NCBI GenBank assembly: GCA_947646415.1
Contig: CANSGN010000007.1
Coordinates: 42,269-106,268, forward strand
Length of the DNA stretch: 64,000 nt
Direction of reading: 5' to 3'
From: an uncultured Clostridia bacterium
Lineage (GTDB): Bacteria > Bacillota > Clostridia > Christensenellales > UBA3700
This document shows, piece after piece, positions 1 through 8,448 of the stretch. Under the pieces are notes generated by a model, which saw only the letters and a program-made list of their open reading frames with translations, did not search any database and had not been told where the DNA came from. A program made the position numbers and the translations under genes. Numbering within the stretch: the stretch's first letter is position 1; the number at the start of each line of letters is the position of its first letter.

Positions 1-2
1 TT

Positions 3-434
3 GTTGCGGAAAAAGTAAAAGACGAATTATTAGAAATTGTTAAACTGAAAATTAATGTGTATGGCTTGTATAACATATTACCTAAGATGAGCGGTATTTA
101 CAACCCTACCCAAAAGTATGATGGTGGGGACAGCCCGACAAATGGTAGCTTATTACTTGCAAGTATCAAAAATACAGAGGCTGTAGATGTAGTAAAAGCG
201 AAATATGTCAGTCAATATTACTATGTAAAAAACAGTGAAATATTATTGAATTTAAAAACCGAGCATTTGCAAAATAAGGAATTTGAGTTGGATATCGATT
301 TTGTTGTAGAGTGGTGGGGTAGTAAGCTTGGTGCACATAGGACTATAAACGATAATGGTATTTCAACAAATTTGGATGCAAAACTAAACAGCAAAAGTTT
401 GGGAATTTTTGAAAAAATAAAAATAAGTTTGTAA
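3..434 (+). CDS. C-terminal part of an unrecognised protein, open at the left edge
   Basis: The reading frame is open from base 3 and stops at 432-434, so this is the last 143 residues of a longer protein. An internal GTG at 57 is not the real start, because the frame continues upstream without a stop. The visible part is mixed alpha/beta with Tyr- and Trp-containing strands (QYYYVKNSEIL, DFVVEWWGSK) and no membrane segment. It lies 18 bases before a DUF4430 lipoprotein and an ECF transporter, so an exported companion of that uptake system is plausible. I do not recognise the family. Confidence 0.6.
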   Translation, partial: VAEKVKDELLEIVKLKINVYGLYNILPKMSGIYNPTQKYDGGDSPTNGSLLLASIKNTEAVDVVKAKYVSQYYYVKNSEILLNLKTEHLQNKEFELDIDFVVEWWGSKLGAHRTINDNGISTNLDAKLNSKSLGIFEKIKISL

Positions 435-452
435 TATGTTTAAGGATAAAAT

Positions 453-926
453 ATGAAAAAAAAGTTTTGGTTTGTTTTAGCAATAATACTATGCGTAATG
501 ATTTTGGCGGTCGGCATGTCTGCATGCTCCGATAATTTAGGTGCAAAAGTGGGCGAGGTAACTATCGCTATAGATTGCAAAACAATACTTCAAAATAGGG
601 ATAAGGCAGAGGCAGGACTAATTGATAACAAATTAATACCGAGTGATGGCATTATTTTAAAGGAAAGCATAGTTGATATATTCGAAAAGGATAATGTGCT
701 TACCGTGTTAAAAAGAATTTGTAAACAAAATAAAATTCATATAGATGCGGATAGCAGTTATGTAAAAGCAATTAATCATATTTATGAAATGAGTGTAGGT
801 GAAAGCTCAGGCTGGTTGTATTTTGTTGACGGCTTACAACCAAATGTAGGGGCAAATCAATATAAATTGAAAGGTGGCGAAAAAATAGTTTTTGCCTATA
901 CCTGTGTTGTAGGAGATTTAAAGTGA
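453..926 (+). CDS. DUF4430-domain lipoprotein, partner of an ECF transporter
   Basis: A 157-residue exported lipoprotein. Residues 1-25 form a lipoprotein signal peptide (MKKKFW, hydrophobic core, then MSAC with Cys25 as the lipid site). The C-terminal half has the DUF4430 pattern: a GWLYFVDGLQPN loop followed by ANQYKLKGGEKIVFAY. In known families DUF4430 occurs in transcobalamin-like and surface proteins and is often encoded next to ECF transporters. The last four bases overlap the GTG start of ecfT, which indicates translational coupling. A role as surface ligand-binding component of the transporter is inferred; the ligand, perhaps a corrinoid, is not shown by sequence. Confidence 0.7.
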   Translation: MKKKFWFVLAIILCVMILAVGMSACSDNLGAKVGEVTIAIDCKTILQNRDKAEAGLIDNKLIPSDGIILKESIVDIFEKDNVLTVLKRICKQNKIHIDADSSYVKAINHIYEMSVGESSGWLYFVDGLQPNVGANQYKLKGGEKIVFAYTCVVGDLK

Positions 927-1795
927 TTGAAAAGCAAAACCCTATAACAATATTGTGCTATTTATTTTTTGTAATTTTTATTACTATGTTCAGCACCAAT
1001 CCGATAATGCTGGGCATATCTTTTGTGTCGGGAATTTTGTTGTATTGCATACTTTGCGGGGTAAAAAAAACATTGGTACGTCTAGGCTATTTTATAATAT
1101 TTGTCGCAATAATTGCTATTATCAATCCTATTTTTTCAAGACAAGGTATGACGCAGTTATTTTGGATTGGCGAGTTTGTTGTAACGCTTGAAGCCTTGCT
1201 TAACGGAGTTGCAATCGGGGTAATCTTTGGCAGTGTTATTATTTGGTTTGGGGTGCTTAATGTTTTGTTATGCAGTGATAAAATTATTTATATTTTTGGC
1301 AAATTCACTCCAAAAATCGGTACTATTTTATCCATTGCTTTAGGACTTTTTCCAAAATATATTGTACAGTATCGCAAAATAGATAACAATTTAAAAGGGC
1401 TGGGACTTTATGACGGGGCAAGTTTTTTAAGCAAAGTAAAACTAAAAATGCACACCTTGTCAACTTTAATAACTTGGTCAGTCGAAGGGGCAGTTTTGCT
1501 ATCGGACAATATGTCCGCAAGAGGTTATGATTTAAAAGGTAAAAGAGTTTACGGCAAATATACCTTTGGCGTTGCGGACGGGATATTGTTGATTGTCAGC
1601 CTAGCTTTGGGGATAAGTATTTTGGTATTTATGGGTTTAGGTAGCGGTAGCTTTTATTACTATCCGACATTTAAACAGATAGTTTGGGATAGTAGCGTGT
1701 GGATATATTTTGCAACACTTGTGTTTATGAATATCTTGGTGGTTATAAATTTGTGGGAGGGGGCAAAATGGCAATTTTTAAAATCGAAAATTTGA
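923..1795 (+). CDS. ecfT: ECF transporter transmembrane component EcfT
   Basis: The integral-membrane coupling subunit of an energy-coupling-factor importer, 290 residues with about six hydrophobic segments. It starts with GTG inside the stop of the previous gene (overlap GTGA). The EcfT coupling motif is visible near residue 198 as MSARGYDLKGKR (Ala-Arg-Gly), which in known systems docks into the ATPase grooves. A second, degenerate motif lies about 40 residues earlier. The next gene starts inside its 3' end, so the locus is a tight operon of lipoprotein, T, A-A' and S. It should be the T subunit for the S component encoded downstream. Confidence 0.85.
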   Translation: MIEKQNPITILCYLFFVIFITMFSTNPIMLGISFVSGILLYCILCGVKKTLVRLGYFIIFVAIIAIINPIFSRQGMTQLFWIGEFVVTLEALLNGVAIGVIFGSVIIWFGVLNVLLCSDKIIYIFGKFTPKIGTILSIALGLFPKYIVQYRKIDNNLKGLGLYDGASFLSKVKLKMHTLSTLITWSVEGAVLLSDNMSARGYDLKGKRVYGKYTFGVADGILLIVSLALGISILVFMGLGSGSFYYYPTFKQIVWDSSVWIYFATLVFMNILVVINLWEGAKWQFLKSKI

Positions 1796-3390
1796 GCTTT
1801 ACTTACAGCGGTGCAAAATCCTGCGTACTGCAAGATATCAATTTGCAAATTGAAGAGGGCGGTTTTTATATTATTTGCGGAAAATCCGGCTCAGGAAAGT
1901 CCACCCTTTTAAAGTTGCTTAAAAAAGAACTTTCCCCAAAAGGCAACTGTTTGGGTAATATCTATTATAATGGCATAAATTTGATGGAATTAGACGGAAA
2001 AACTTCTGTTGCAGAAATCGGATTTGTCGGACAGGATATAGAAAGTAGTGTGGTTTGCGATAAGGTTTGGCGAGAACTTGCTTTTGGCTTGGGCAATTTG
2101 GGCTATGGCGATGAATATATAGGTGCAAGGGTAGCCGAAGTTTCCGAGTATTTTGGGTTAGGTAAAGTTTATAACAGCAAGACAAGCGAACTATCTGGAG
2201 GTAGTAAACAAATTTTGGCTGTTGCATCGGTTATGGCAATGTACCCAAAAGTTTTGTTACTTGATGAGCCTACGTCTATGCTTGACCCTATTGCAAAAAA
2301 AAGCTTTGTTGACTTTATAGCAAGAATCAATAAAGAGCTTGGCATTACTATTATTGTTGTGGAACATAATATGGAAAATTTATTTGATTTGGCTACAAAT
2401 ATTATTGTTTTGGATAACGGCAAAGTAGTAGCCTGTGAAAAGCCTAACACTCTTGCTCAAAGCATAGCGGATAAACATTTTTACAAATATATAGGACTTA
2501 CGGAATTTGCAGAAATTTTTGCAAAGCTTGGTGGCAAAGGCGTTATGCCTTGCGAGATAAAAGACAAACGCAAATGGATAACGGATAATTTTGTAGTGAA
2601 AGATACCACCATAAATTTACATGAACAAACAAGCCAACAAAAAAATGTGGTTTTATTTGCAAGTAAATTGTATTTTAAGTATGACAAAAAAGGCGCTGAT
2701 ATTATAAAAGGCGGGTCGATAAACTTAAGAGAGGGGGAAATAGTATGTTTGCTCGGCGGTAACGGCGGTGGAAAAACGACTTTTGCAAATTTGCTTACAG
2801 GTGTGTACAAGCCTTATAGCGGCAAAGTTAAAAAAGATAAAGATAAAAAAATTGCTATGCTGCCACAAAATGCAAAAGGATTGTTTGTGGAGGACACTGT
2901 TCAAAACGAAATGTATGCAACTGCTAAATTGCTTAAACAAGATAAGGCTTTTGCAGATAGTTTGGTGGGAAAATTCCAACTTGGCAATATTATAAATAGT
3001 CATCCTTACGATATAAGCGGCGGAGAAGTGCAAAGATTGGCACTTGCAAAATTGTTTTTGACTAAACCCGATATCATAATTTTGGACGAGCCTACGCAAG
3101 GTATGGATATGCAAGCAAAAGAGTATTTGAAAAACTTTGTTGAACAGCATAAAACAGTAGGTGGCAGTGTCATTATTGTCACTCACGATATAAGGTTTGC
3201 CGCAAGCGTAGCGGACAGAGTAGGTTTGTTTTTTGACGGTAAGATAAGCGGATTAAGGGAGGCGGAATGCTTTTTTGAAGACAATTCCCTTTATACCACT
3301 GAATGTAGTATACTTACTAAAAATATTGCAAAAGGTCTTTATAATATAGATAAAGTAGTAAACGGATTGGAAAGAAAACCACAGGCGTAG
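1768..3390 (+). CDS. ecfA: ECF transporter ATPase, two ATP-binding domains fused
   Basis: A 540-residue protein carrying two ABC ATPase domains in one chain, replacing the separate EcfA and EcfA' subunits. The ATG at 1768 is chosen because GGGAGG (1755-1760) sits just before it; an in-frame ATG at 1699 lacks a ribosome binding site. Domain 1 has Walker A GKSGSGKST, signature LSGGSKQ and Walker B LLLDEPTS. Domain 2 has Walker A GGNGGGKTT, signature ISGGEVQ and Walker B IILDEPTQ, both with downstream switch His (VEHN, VTHD). All catalytic residues look intact. It overlaps ecfT by 28 bases and ends one base before the S component, as expected in a complete group I-like ECF operon. Confidence 0.9.
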   Translation: MAIFKIENLSFTYSGAKSCVLQDINLQIEEGGFYIICGKSGSGKSTLLKLLKKELSPKGNCLGNIYYNGINLMELDGKTSVAEIGFVGQDIESSVVCDKVWRELAFGLGNLGYGDEYIGARVAEVSEYFGLGKVYNSKTSELSGGSKQILAVASVMAMYPKVLLLDEPTSMLDPIAKKSFVDFIARINKELGITIIVVEHNMENLFDLATNIIVLDNGKVVACEKPNTLAQSIADKHFYKYIGLTEFAEIFAKLGGKGVMPCEIKDKRKWITDNFVVKDTTINLHEQTSQQKNVVLFASKLYFKYDKKGADIIKGGSINLREGEIVCLLGGNGGGKTTFANLLTGVYKPYSGKVKKDKDKKIAMLPQNAKGLFVEDTVQNEMYATAKLLKQDKAFADSLVGKFQLGNIINSHPYDISGGEVQRLALAKLFLTKPDIIILDEPTQGMDMQAKEYLKNFVEQHKTVGGSVIIVTHDIRFAASVADRVGLFFDGKISGLREAECFFEDNSLYTTECSILTKNIAKGLYNIDKVVNGLERKPQA

Positions 3391-3391
3391 T

Positions 3392-4108
3392 ATGGAAAAT
3401 AAGGCAAAACTAAAAAACTTGATATTTTATATAATTGCTTTTTTAATTATTCCCACATTGATAATTTTGGGGATAGTGTTTTTGCCTGCAAAAAATTATG
3501 CGGTACTATCAATAATAATAGCGGTGCTTTGCAATATCCCTTTTTTGCTAAACTTTGAAAAGTCCAAAACCAACACAAGGGAAGTCGTACTTATCGCCGT
3601 AATGGTTGCACTTACTGTTGTAAGCAGATTGATATTTGCACCTCTTCCGTCCTTTAAGCCTGTAACGGCAATGGTAATAATTACGGGTATTGCATTTGGC
3701 GGCAGAGCGGGATATGTAACGGGGGCAATGTCGGCACTTTTATCCGATGTCTTTTTTGGACAAGGCCCTTGGACACCTTTTCAAATGCTTTGTTGGGGGT
3801 TAATTGGTTTTTTTGCAGGTATTTTGTTTTGCGACAAAAAAATAAAATTATGGGCAGTTGTGTTGTACAGCATATTCAGCGGAGTACTTTTTTCGGTTGT
3901 AATGGATATTTGGACGGTTATAGCGATAGATAACACCTTTAATTTTGTAAGATACGGGGAAGTTTTGTTGGCAAGTATTCCTTTTATTGCAATTTATATT
4001 GTTTCTAATGTAGTGTTTATTTTGATTTTAACAAAGCCGTTTATGAAAAAACTAACAAGAATTAAATTGAAGTTTGACGTTTTTGACAACAAAAAAATCT
4101 CTGAATAG
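3392..4108 (+). CDS. ECF transporter substrate-specificity (S) component
   Basis: A 238-residue membrane protein with about six to seven hydrophobic helices. The central part (VMVALTVVSRLIFAPLPSF, then ITGIAFGGRAGYVTGAMSAL and FGQGPWTPFQMLCWGLIGF) is the conserved core of a large ECF S-component family commonly encoded with DUF4430 lipoproteins. It binds the substrate for the T and A-A' subunits encoded just upstream. In some members of this neighbourhood type the substrate is cobalamin or a related compound, but nothing here proves that. The TAG stop lies in the loop of the terminator hairpin. Confidence 0.8.
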   Translation: MENKAKLKNLIFYIIAFLIIPTLIILGIVFLPAKNYAVLSIIIAVLCNIPFLLNFEKSKTNTREVVLIAVMVALTVVSRLIFAPLPSFKPVTAMVIITGIAFGGRAGYVTGAMSALLSDVFFGQGPWTPFQMLCWGLIGFFAGILFCDKKIKLWAVVLYSIFSGVLFSVVMDIWTVIAIDNTFNFVRYGEVLLASIPFIAIYIVSNVVFILILTKPFMKKLTRIKLKFDVFDNKKISE

Positions 4109-4122
4109 TCAGAGATTTTTTT
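4091..4122 (+). terminator. Rho-independent terminator of the ECF operon
   Basis: Stem TCTCTGA/TCAGAGA with a four-base loop, flanked by A7 and T7, so it can work on both strands. The stop codon of the S component is in the loop. It also ends transcription coming from the opposite-strand dehydrogenase. Confidence 0.85.
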
Positions 4123-4194
4123 GTGTTTATTGTATAATCTGTTTTATTTCAAATTTAACAATCACTAAAATCCAATTAAATGTAAGGACTTATA

Positions 4195-5142
4195 TTACCA
4201 AACATTATTTATAACTTTGCCGTTTACAAAACCTGCTATGTTGCTTTCCATAATTTCCATCAATCTGCCGCGGGCTTCCACAGTTGCCCAAGCAAGATGA
4301 GGAGTGATAAAAGCATTAGGACAACTAAATAAAGGATTATCTTTTTCGGGTGGCTCTTTTGTAAGCACATCCCCGCCATAAGCCAAAACTTTTCCGCTTT
4401 TCAAATTTTCGGTAAGTTCTTCCTCGTTAACCAATCCTCCGCGTGCGGTATTGATAATTATTACTCCGTCTTTCATTTTTTCGATAGTGCTATTGCAAAT
4501 AAGTTTGTCGCTCTCGTTGTTTAAAGGGCAGTGTAAGGAAATTATATCGCTATTTTTTAGTAAGTAGTCTAATGATACGATTTCGGCATAAGGGTCATTG
4601 CCGCCGCTTCTTCTGTAGCCAAGCACTCTCATACCAAAAGCTTTTGCAATTATAGCAACTTGTTTTGCAATATCGCCGTAACCAATCAAACCTATCGTTT
4701 TGCCTAAAAGCTCTATTTGTTTGGTTTTGTTGTAGCAAAAGTCAGGACAATTTGCCCATTCGCCCGCTTTAACGCTGTCATTGTGCAAACCGACTTGATT
4801 TGTAATTTCAAGCAGTAGTGCAATAGTAAATTGAGCAACTGACGGGGAGGAATATTTTGGTATATTGCAAACGTAAATCCCTCTTTCTTTTGCGGTTTTT
4901 ATATCTATGGAATTATATCCTGTTGCAAGCATTGCAATCATTTTAAGTTTTGGCAACTTGTCAAAAATAGGTTTGTCGATAACTATCTTATTGGCAAGTA
5001 TAATATCTGCATCTTTTGCTCGTTCTGCAATTAGCTTGTAAGGAGTCCTTGGATAGCAAACAACTTCGCCGTATTTTTTTAAAAAATCATAGTCGTAATC
5101 GCCACGGGTAGCAGGGTAACCGTCTAAAATAACAATTTTCAT
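4195..5142 (-). CDS. D-isomer 2-hydroxyacid dehydrogenase, glycerate dehydrogenase/hydroxypyruvate reductase-like
   Basis: A cytoplasmic NAD(P)-dependent oxidoreductase of 315 residues, normal for the family. The NAD-binding motif is GLIGYGDIAKQV near residues 150-161. The catalytic Arg lies in NTARGGLV, the Glu in the TKEPPEKDNPLF segment and the catalytic His in ITPHLAW. The Met start follows an AAGGAAAAAGCG-type upstream region on the minus strand. The overall pattern resembles hydroxypyruvate/glyoxylate reductases more than D-lactate dehydrogenases, but the exact substrate cannot be read from sequence. It stands alone, convergent with the ECF operon and divergent from trmB. Confidence 0.8.
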   Translation of the reverse strand: MKIVILDGYPATRGDYDYDFLKKYGEVVCYPRTPYKLIAERAKDADIILANKIVIDKPIFDKLPKLKMIAMLATGYNSIDIKTAKERGIYVCNIPKYSSPSVAQFTIALLLEITNQVGLHNDSVKAGEWANCPDFCYNKTKQIELLGKTIGLIGYGDIAKQVAIIAKAFGMRVLGYRRSGGNDPYAEIVSLDYLLKNSDIISLHCPLNNESDKLICNSTIEKMKDGVIIINTARGGLVNEEELTENLKSGKVLAYGGDVLTKEPPEKDNPLFSCPNAFITPHLAWATVEARGRLMEIMESNIAGFVNGKVINNVW

Positions 5143-5247
5143 CGCTTTTTCCTTTTGTTTAACTGTATAATTTCTTAAAATATTTTAGCACAAACCAATA
5201 AAAAAATCAAACAAGAATAAGCAAAATTATTTTAAAGTAAAAATATG

Positions 5248-5276
5248 TGGACACAGTGGTAGTATTGTGGTATACT
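5248..5276 (+). promoter_or_regulatory. Probable sigma-A promoter of trmB
   Basis: -35 TGGACA (5248-5253), 17-base spacer, -10 TATACT (5271-5276). Predicted start of transcription is about 30 bases before the trmB ATG. Confidence 0.6.
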
Positions 5277-5310
5277 TTAAATGTTAAAAATAAAAGAGAA
5301 AAGGTTTTTT

Positions 5311-5985
5311 ATGAGACTTAGAAAAAAGAAGAATTTGGAAAACAGGATACTAGATTGTGGGGATGTACTTGCCATTTATGAGCAATATGACTTTTACAAG
5401 CAGCAGGAAGAGGAAAAGTTCCGTTTGATAGAAACAGGCAAAGTTTTTGGCAACAACAATCCGACTTTTTTGGAAATAGGTTGCGGTAAAGGCGGCTTTA
5501 TTACCGAAATGGCAACTTTGCACCCCGAGATAAATTTTTTGGCAGTGGAGAGGATAAGTAATGTACTTATTTGCGCCATGGAAAAAGCTTTGCAACTAGG
5601 ATTACAAAATGTTAAGTTTTTAAACTGTGATGCTTCGAACTTGTGCTACTATATAAAGGCTAACAGTATATCAAGGATTTTTTTAAATTTTTCCTGTCCT
5701 TGGCCAAAACAAAAGTATGCCAATCAAAGACTTACTAATCCAAGATTTTTAAGCATATACAAAAAATTGCTGACAAAGGACGGCGACATATTACAAAAGA
5801 CGGATAGTCCGCAAATGTTTGAGTATTCGGTGGAACAACTATCTCAGTTCGGGTTTGGACTTTTTGACATAAGTTGCGATTTGCACAATAGCCAAATCGA
5901 AAATGAGGTAATGACCGAGTACGAAAAATATTTTAGCGGAATAGGTAAACCTATTTATAGGCTAGCAGCAAAATTAAATAATTGA
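5311..5985 (+). CDS. trmB: tRNA (guanine-N7-)-methyltransferase TrmB, with an altered motif residue
   Basis: Predicted to methylate G46 of tRNA using S-adenosylmethionine; 224 residues. The ATG at 5311 is preferred because GAGAAAAGG precedes it and MRLRKKK is the usual TrmB N terminus; an ATG at 5281 has no good ribosome binding site. SAM motif I is FLEIGCGKGGF (residues 53-63). The family signature normally reads NFSDPWPKKRH; here it is NFSCPWPKQKY with Cys129 in place of the conserved Asp, regarded as catalytic in studied TrmB enzymes. The downstream RLTNPRFL part is normal. The gene has its own promoter. Confidence 0.85.
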   Translation: MRLRKKKNLENRILDCGDVLAIYEQYDFYKQQEEEKFRLIETGKVFGNNNPTFLEIGCGKGGFITEMATLHPEINFLAVERISNVLICAMEKALQLGLQNVKFLNCDASNLCYYIKANSISRIFLNFSCPWPKQKYANQRLTNPRFLSIYKKLLTKDGDILQKTDSPQMFEYSVEQLSQFGFGLFDISCDLHNSQIENEVMTEYEKYFSGIGKPIYRLAAKLNN

Positions 5986-6049
5986 CAAAACCAATATGAT
6001 TGGCTTGTTAGTAAAAATAACGAATAATATCGATTTTTGAAAGGTTTTT

Positions 6050-6985
6050 ATGAAAATACGCAACTTGCTCGATAGCGATTTATCGGAATTGTATAAAATA
6101 TCAGATAAAGTCAGGGCGGATAATGTCGGGGATGTTATCCACATAAGAGCGTTGCTTGAAATATCCAATATTTGTTATAGGAATTGCGATTATTGCGGGC
6201 TTAGAGCGGAAAATGCAAATTTAACAAGATACGCAATGACTGAAAAAGAGATTGAAGTTTTAGGTAAAAAATCCTTTGATTTTGGATATAAAACTTTGGT
6301 AATTCAGTCTGGCGAAAATAATTTTTACCGTATAGATAAGCTTGCGGAAACTGTAAATAACCTAAGTAATTACGGCATAACCGTTACATTAAGCCTTGGA
6401 GAATTAGACTACAAGCATTTAAAAACGCTTAAGGAGGCAGGTGCAAAAAGGTATTTGCTTAAGTTTGAAACTGCCGATAAACAAGTTTATAGTAAGCTGC
6501 ATAAAGGATATACTTTGGATGGCAGGCTTGATTGTTTACTGGCGATAAAAGAGCTTGGTTATGAAGTGGGAAGTGGCTTTTTGGTGGGGCTGCCAAATGA
6601 AAACTTGGATAGCGTTGCTCAAAATTTGGCGCTAATTGAAAAATTGCAGTGCGATATGGCAGGGATTGGAGTATTTATACCGCATAAAGATACCCCATTA
6701 AAAGATTTGTCGTGCGGTAGCGTGCAACTGACAAAAAAGTGCGTTGCCATTACAAGAATTTTATTGCCAAAGTGCAATATCCCTATAACTACATCAGTAG
6801 GAGAGTTTGGGGATAAATATGAGTTGTTTGGCGGCGGAGCAAATGTTATAATGCAAAATATTACGCCAAATGTATTTGCGGATAATTATTGTATTTACCC
6901 AAAAAAGCGCAGCTTGACAGATATGCAAAAAGATAGAGAAAAATTGGTTTGCGATTTGATAAATATAGGAAGGAAGCCTATTTAA
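6050..6985 (+). CDS. hydE: [FeFe]-hydrogenase maturation radical SAM enzyme HydE
   Basis: A radical SAM enzyme that helps build the bridging dithiolate ligand of the hydrogenase H-cluster. At 311 residues it is slightly shorter than typical HydE (about 350). The [4Fe-4S]/SAM motif CX3CX2C is at Cys42, Cys46 and Cys49 (CYRNCDYC), preceded by IHIRALLEISN, a HydE hallmark. Later segments (GEN near the SAM site, LKFETADKQVYSKLH, GSGFLVGLPNE) also match HydE. GAAAGG lies 6 bases upstream of the ATG. It is the first gene of a hydE-hydG-hydF operon; no structural hydrogenase is present in the window. Confidence 0.9.
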   Translation: MKIRNLLDSDLSELYKISDKVRADNVGDVIHIRALLEISNICYRNCDYCGLRAENANLTRYAMTEKEIEVLGKKSFDFGYKTLVIQSGENNFYRIDKLAETVNNLSNYGITVTLSLGELDYKHLKTLKEAGAKRYLLKFETADKQVYSKLHKGYTLDGRLDCLLAIKELGYEVGSGFLVGLPNENLDSVAQNLALIEKLQCDMAGIGVFIPHKDTPLKDLSCGSVQLTKKCVAITRILLPKCNIPITTSVGEFGDKYELFGGGANVIMQNITPNVFADNYCIYPKKRSLTDMQKDREKLVCDLINIGRKPI

Positions 6986-6995
6986 AGGAGTGGCT

Positions 6996-8411
6996 ATGTA
7001 CAATGTAAAAAGTCCAAAAGCGGAAGAATTTATTTGTAATGACGAAATTTTGCAGTCATTGCAGTTTGCAATAGATAATTGCAGTGATAAAAGTTATTTA
7101 AACGAAATAATTGCTAAAGCCGCAAACTTTGAGGGACTAACTCATCGCGAGGCAATTACCTTATTGGAAAGCACGGATAAGGATATAGAAAATAAGATTT
7201 TCGAGCTTGCAAAAGCAATCAAAAATAAGTTTTACGGCAATCGTATAGTTATGTTTGCGCCCCTTTATTTGTCAAATTACTGTGTGAACAGCTGTGTATA
7301 TTGCCCTTATCATATAAAAAATAAAAGTATCCCACGCAAAAAATTGCAGGGAGAAAGTTTAACTCGTGAAGTAGTAGCGTTGCAGGATATGGGGCACAAA
7401 CGTCTTGCAATCGAGGCTGGGGAACACCCGACAATCAATCCGATAGAGTATATTTTGGAGTGTATTGAGAATATTTACGGCATAAACCACAAAAATGGTG
7501 CGATAAGACGCGTAAATGTGAATATTGCAGCCACAAGCGTGGAAAATTATAAAAAATTGAAAGATGCTAAAATAGGAACATATATTTTGTTTCAGGAAAC
7601 TTATAATAAAGAAAATTATAAAAAACTTCATCCTGTAGGACCCAAAAGTGACTATGATTATCATACAGAGGCTATGGACAGGGCTATGCAAGGCGGTATT
7701 GACGATGTAGGCGTAGGGGTGTTGTTCGGACTAGACAATTACAAGTACGAGCTTGTTGGGTTGCTTATGCACAAGGAACATTTAGAGCAAGTTTTTGGTG
7801 TAGGCCCGCACACAATAAGTCTGCCTCGTATGCGACCTGCGGATGATATTGATATTAAAGACTTTGAACAAGGTTTGACGGACGAAAAGTTTGCAAAACT
7901 TGTTGCAATATTAAGGATAGCCGTTCCGTATACAGGACTTATTATTTCCACAAGGGAGCAAATAAAGGTACGCGAAAGATTGCTTGAAGTAGGCGTAACA
8001 CAACTAAGCGGTGGGTCAAAAACAAGCGTTGGCGGATATTGCGAAAAGGAATGTGACGGGGATAGCAGTCAATTTGAGGTTGCGGACAATAGGACGCTTG
8101 ACGAAGTTGTAAATTGGTTGTTGTCACTTGGATATATCCCAAGTTTTTGTACAGCTTGTTATCGTGAGGGTAGGACGGGCGACAGGTTTATGCGTCTTGT
8201 AAAAAGCGGTGCGATTGCCAATGTGTGTCAACCTAATGCACTTTTGACCTTGGCAGAATACTTGTATGATTATGCAAAAGAGGACACAAAACAATTAGGT
8301 TTTAAAGTGATAGAAAAAGAATTGGATAATATAAAAAGCGATAAAGTCAAGTTGTTGGTAAATGAAAATTTGACAGCAATAAAAAACGGGAAAAGGGACT
8401 TTAGATTGTAA
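6996..8411 (+). CDS. hydG: [FeFe]-hydrogenase maturation radical SAM enzyme HydG (tyrosine lyase)
   Basis: Cleaves tyrosine to supply CO and cyanide for the H-cluster; 471 residues. The ATG at 6996 is chosen since AAAGGAG ends at 6990; a GTG at 6990 would overlap the ribosome binding site. The N-terminal radical SAM motif is CVNSCVYC (near residues 96-103). The C-terminal auxiliary cluster motif CX2CX22C, specific to HydG, is intact (FCTACYREGR, then NVCQPNALL). Segments IEAGEHPTINP, LFQETYN and GVGPHTISLPRMRPA are typical. It follows hydE by 10 bases and precedes hydF by 37, so it is co-transcribed. Confidence 0.95.
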   Translation: MYNVKSPKAEEFICNDEILQSLQFAIDNCSDKSYLNEIIAKAANFEGLTHREAITLLESTDKDIENKIFELAKAIKNKFYGNRIVMFAPLYLSNYCVNSCVYCPYHIKNKSIPRKKLQGESLTREVVALQDMGHKRLAIEAGEHPTINPIEYILECIENIYGINHKNGAIRRVNVNIAATSVENYKKLKDAKIGTYILFQETYNKENYKKLHPVGPKSDYDYHTEAMDRAMQGGIDDVGVGVLFGLDNYKYELVGLLMHKEHLEQVFGVGPHTISLPRMRPADDIDIKDFEQGLTDEKFAKLVAILRIAVPYTGLIISTREQIKVRERLLEVGVTQLSGGSKTSVGGYCEKECDGDSSQFEVADNRTLDEVVNWLLSLGYIPSFCTACYREGRTGDRFMRLVKSGAIANVCQPNALLTLAEYLYDYAKEDTKQLGFKVIEKELDNIKSDKVKLLVNENLTAIKNGKRDFRL

Positions 8412-8448
8412 TTACCCCCGATTTTCACAAGGATTTTTGGTATAAAAT

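Noticed and set aside
57..434. GTG at 57 as the start of the first gene
   Set aside because: The frame is open to the window edge, so the protein is cut rather than starting here.
1699..1767. Earlier ATG at 1699 for the fused ECF ATPase
   Set aside because: No ribosome binding site, lies deep in ecfT, and the extra residues are not ABC-like; ATG 1768 has GGGAGG before it.
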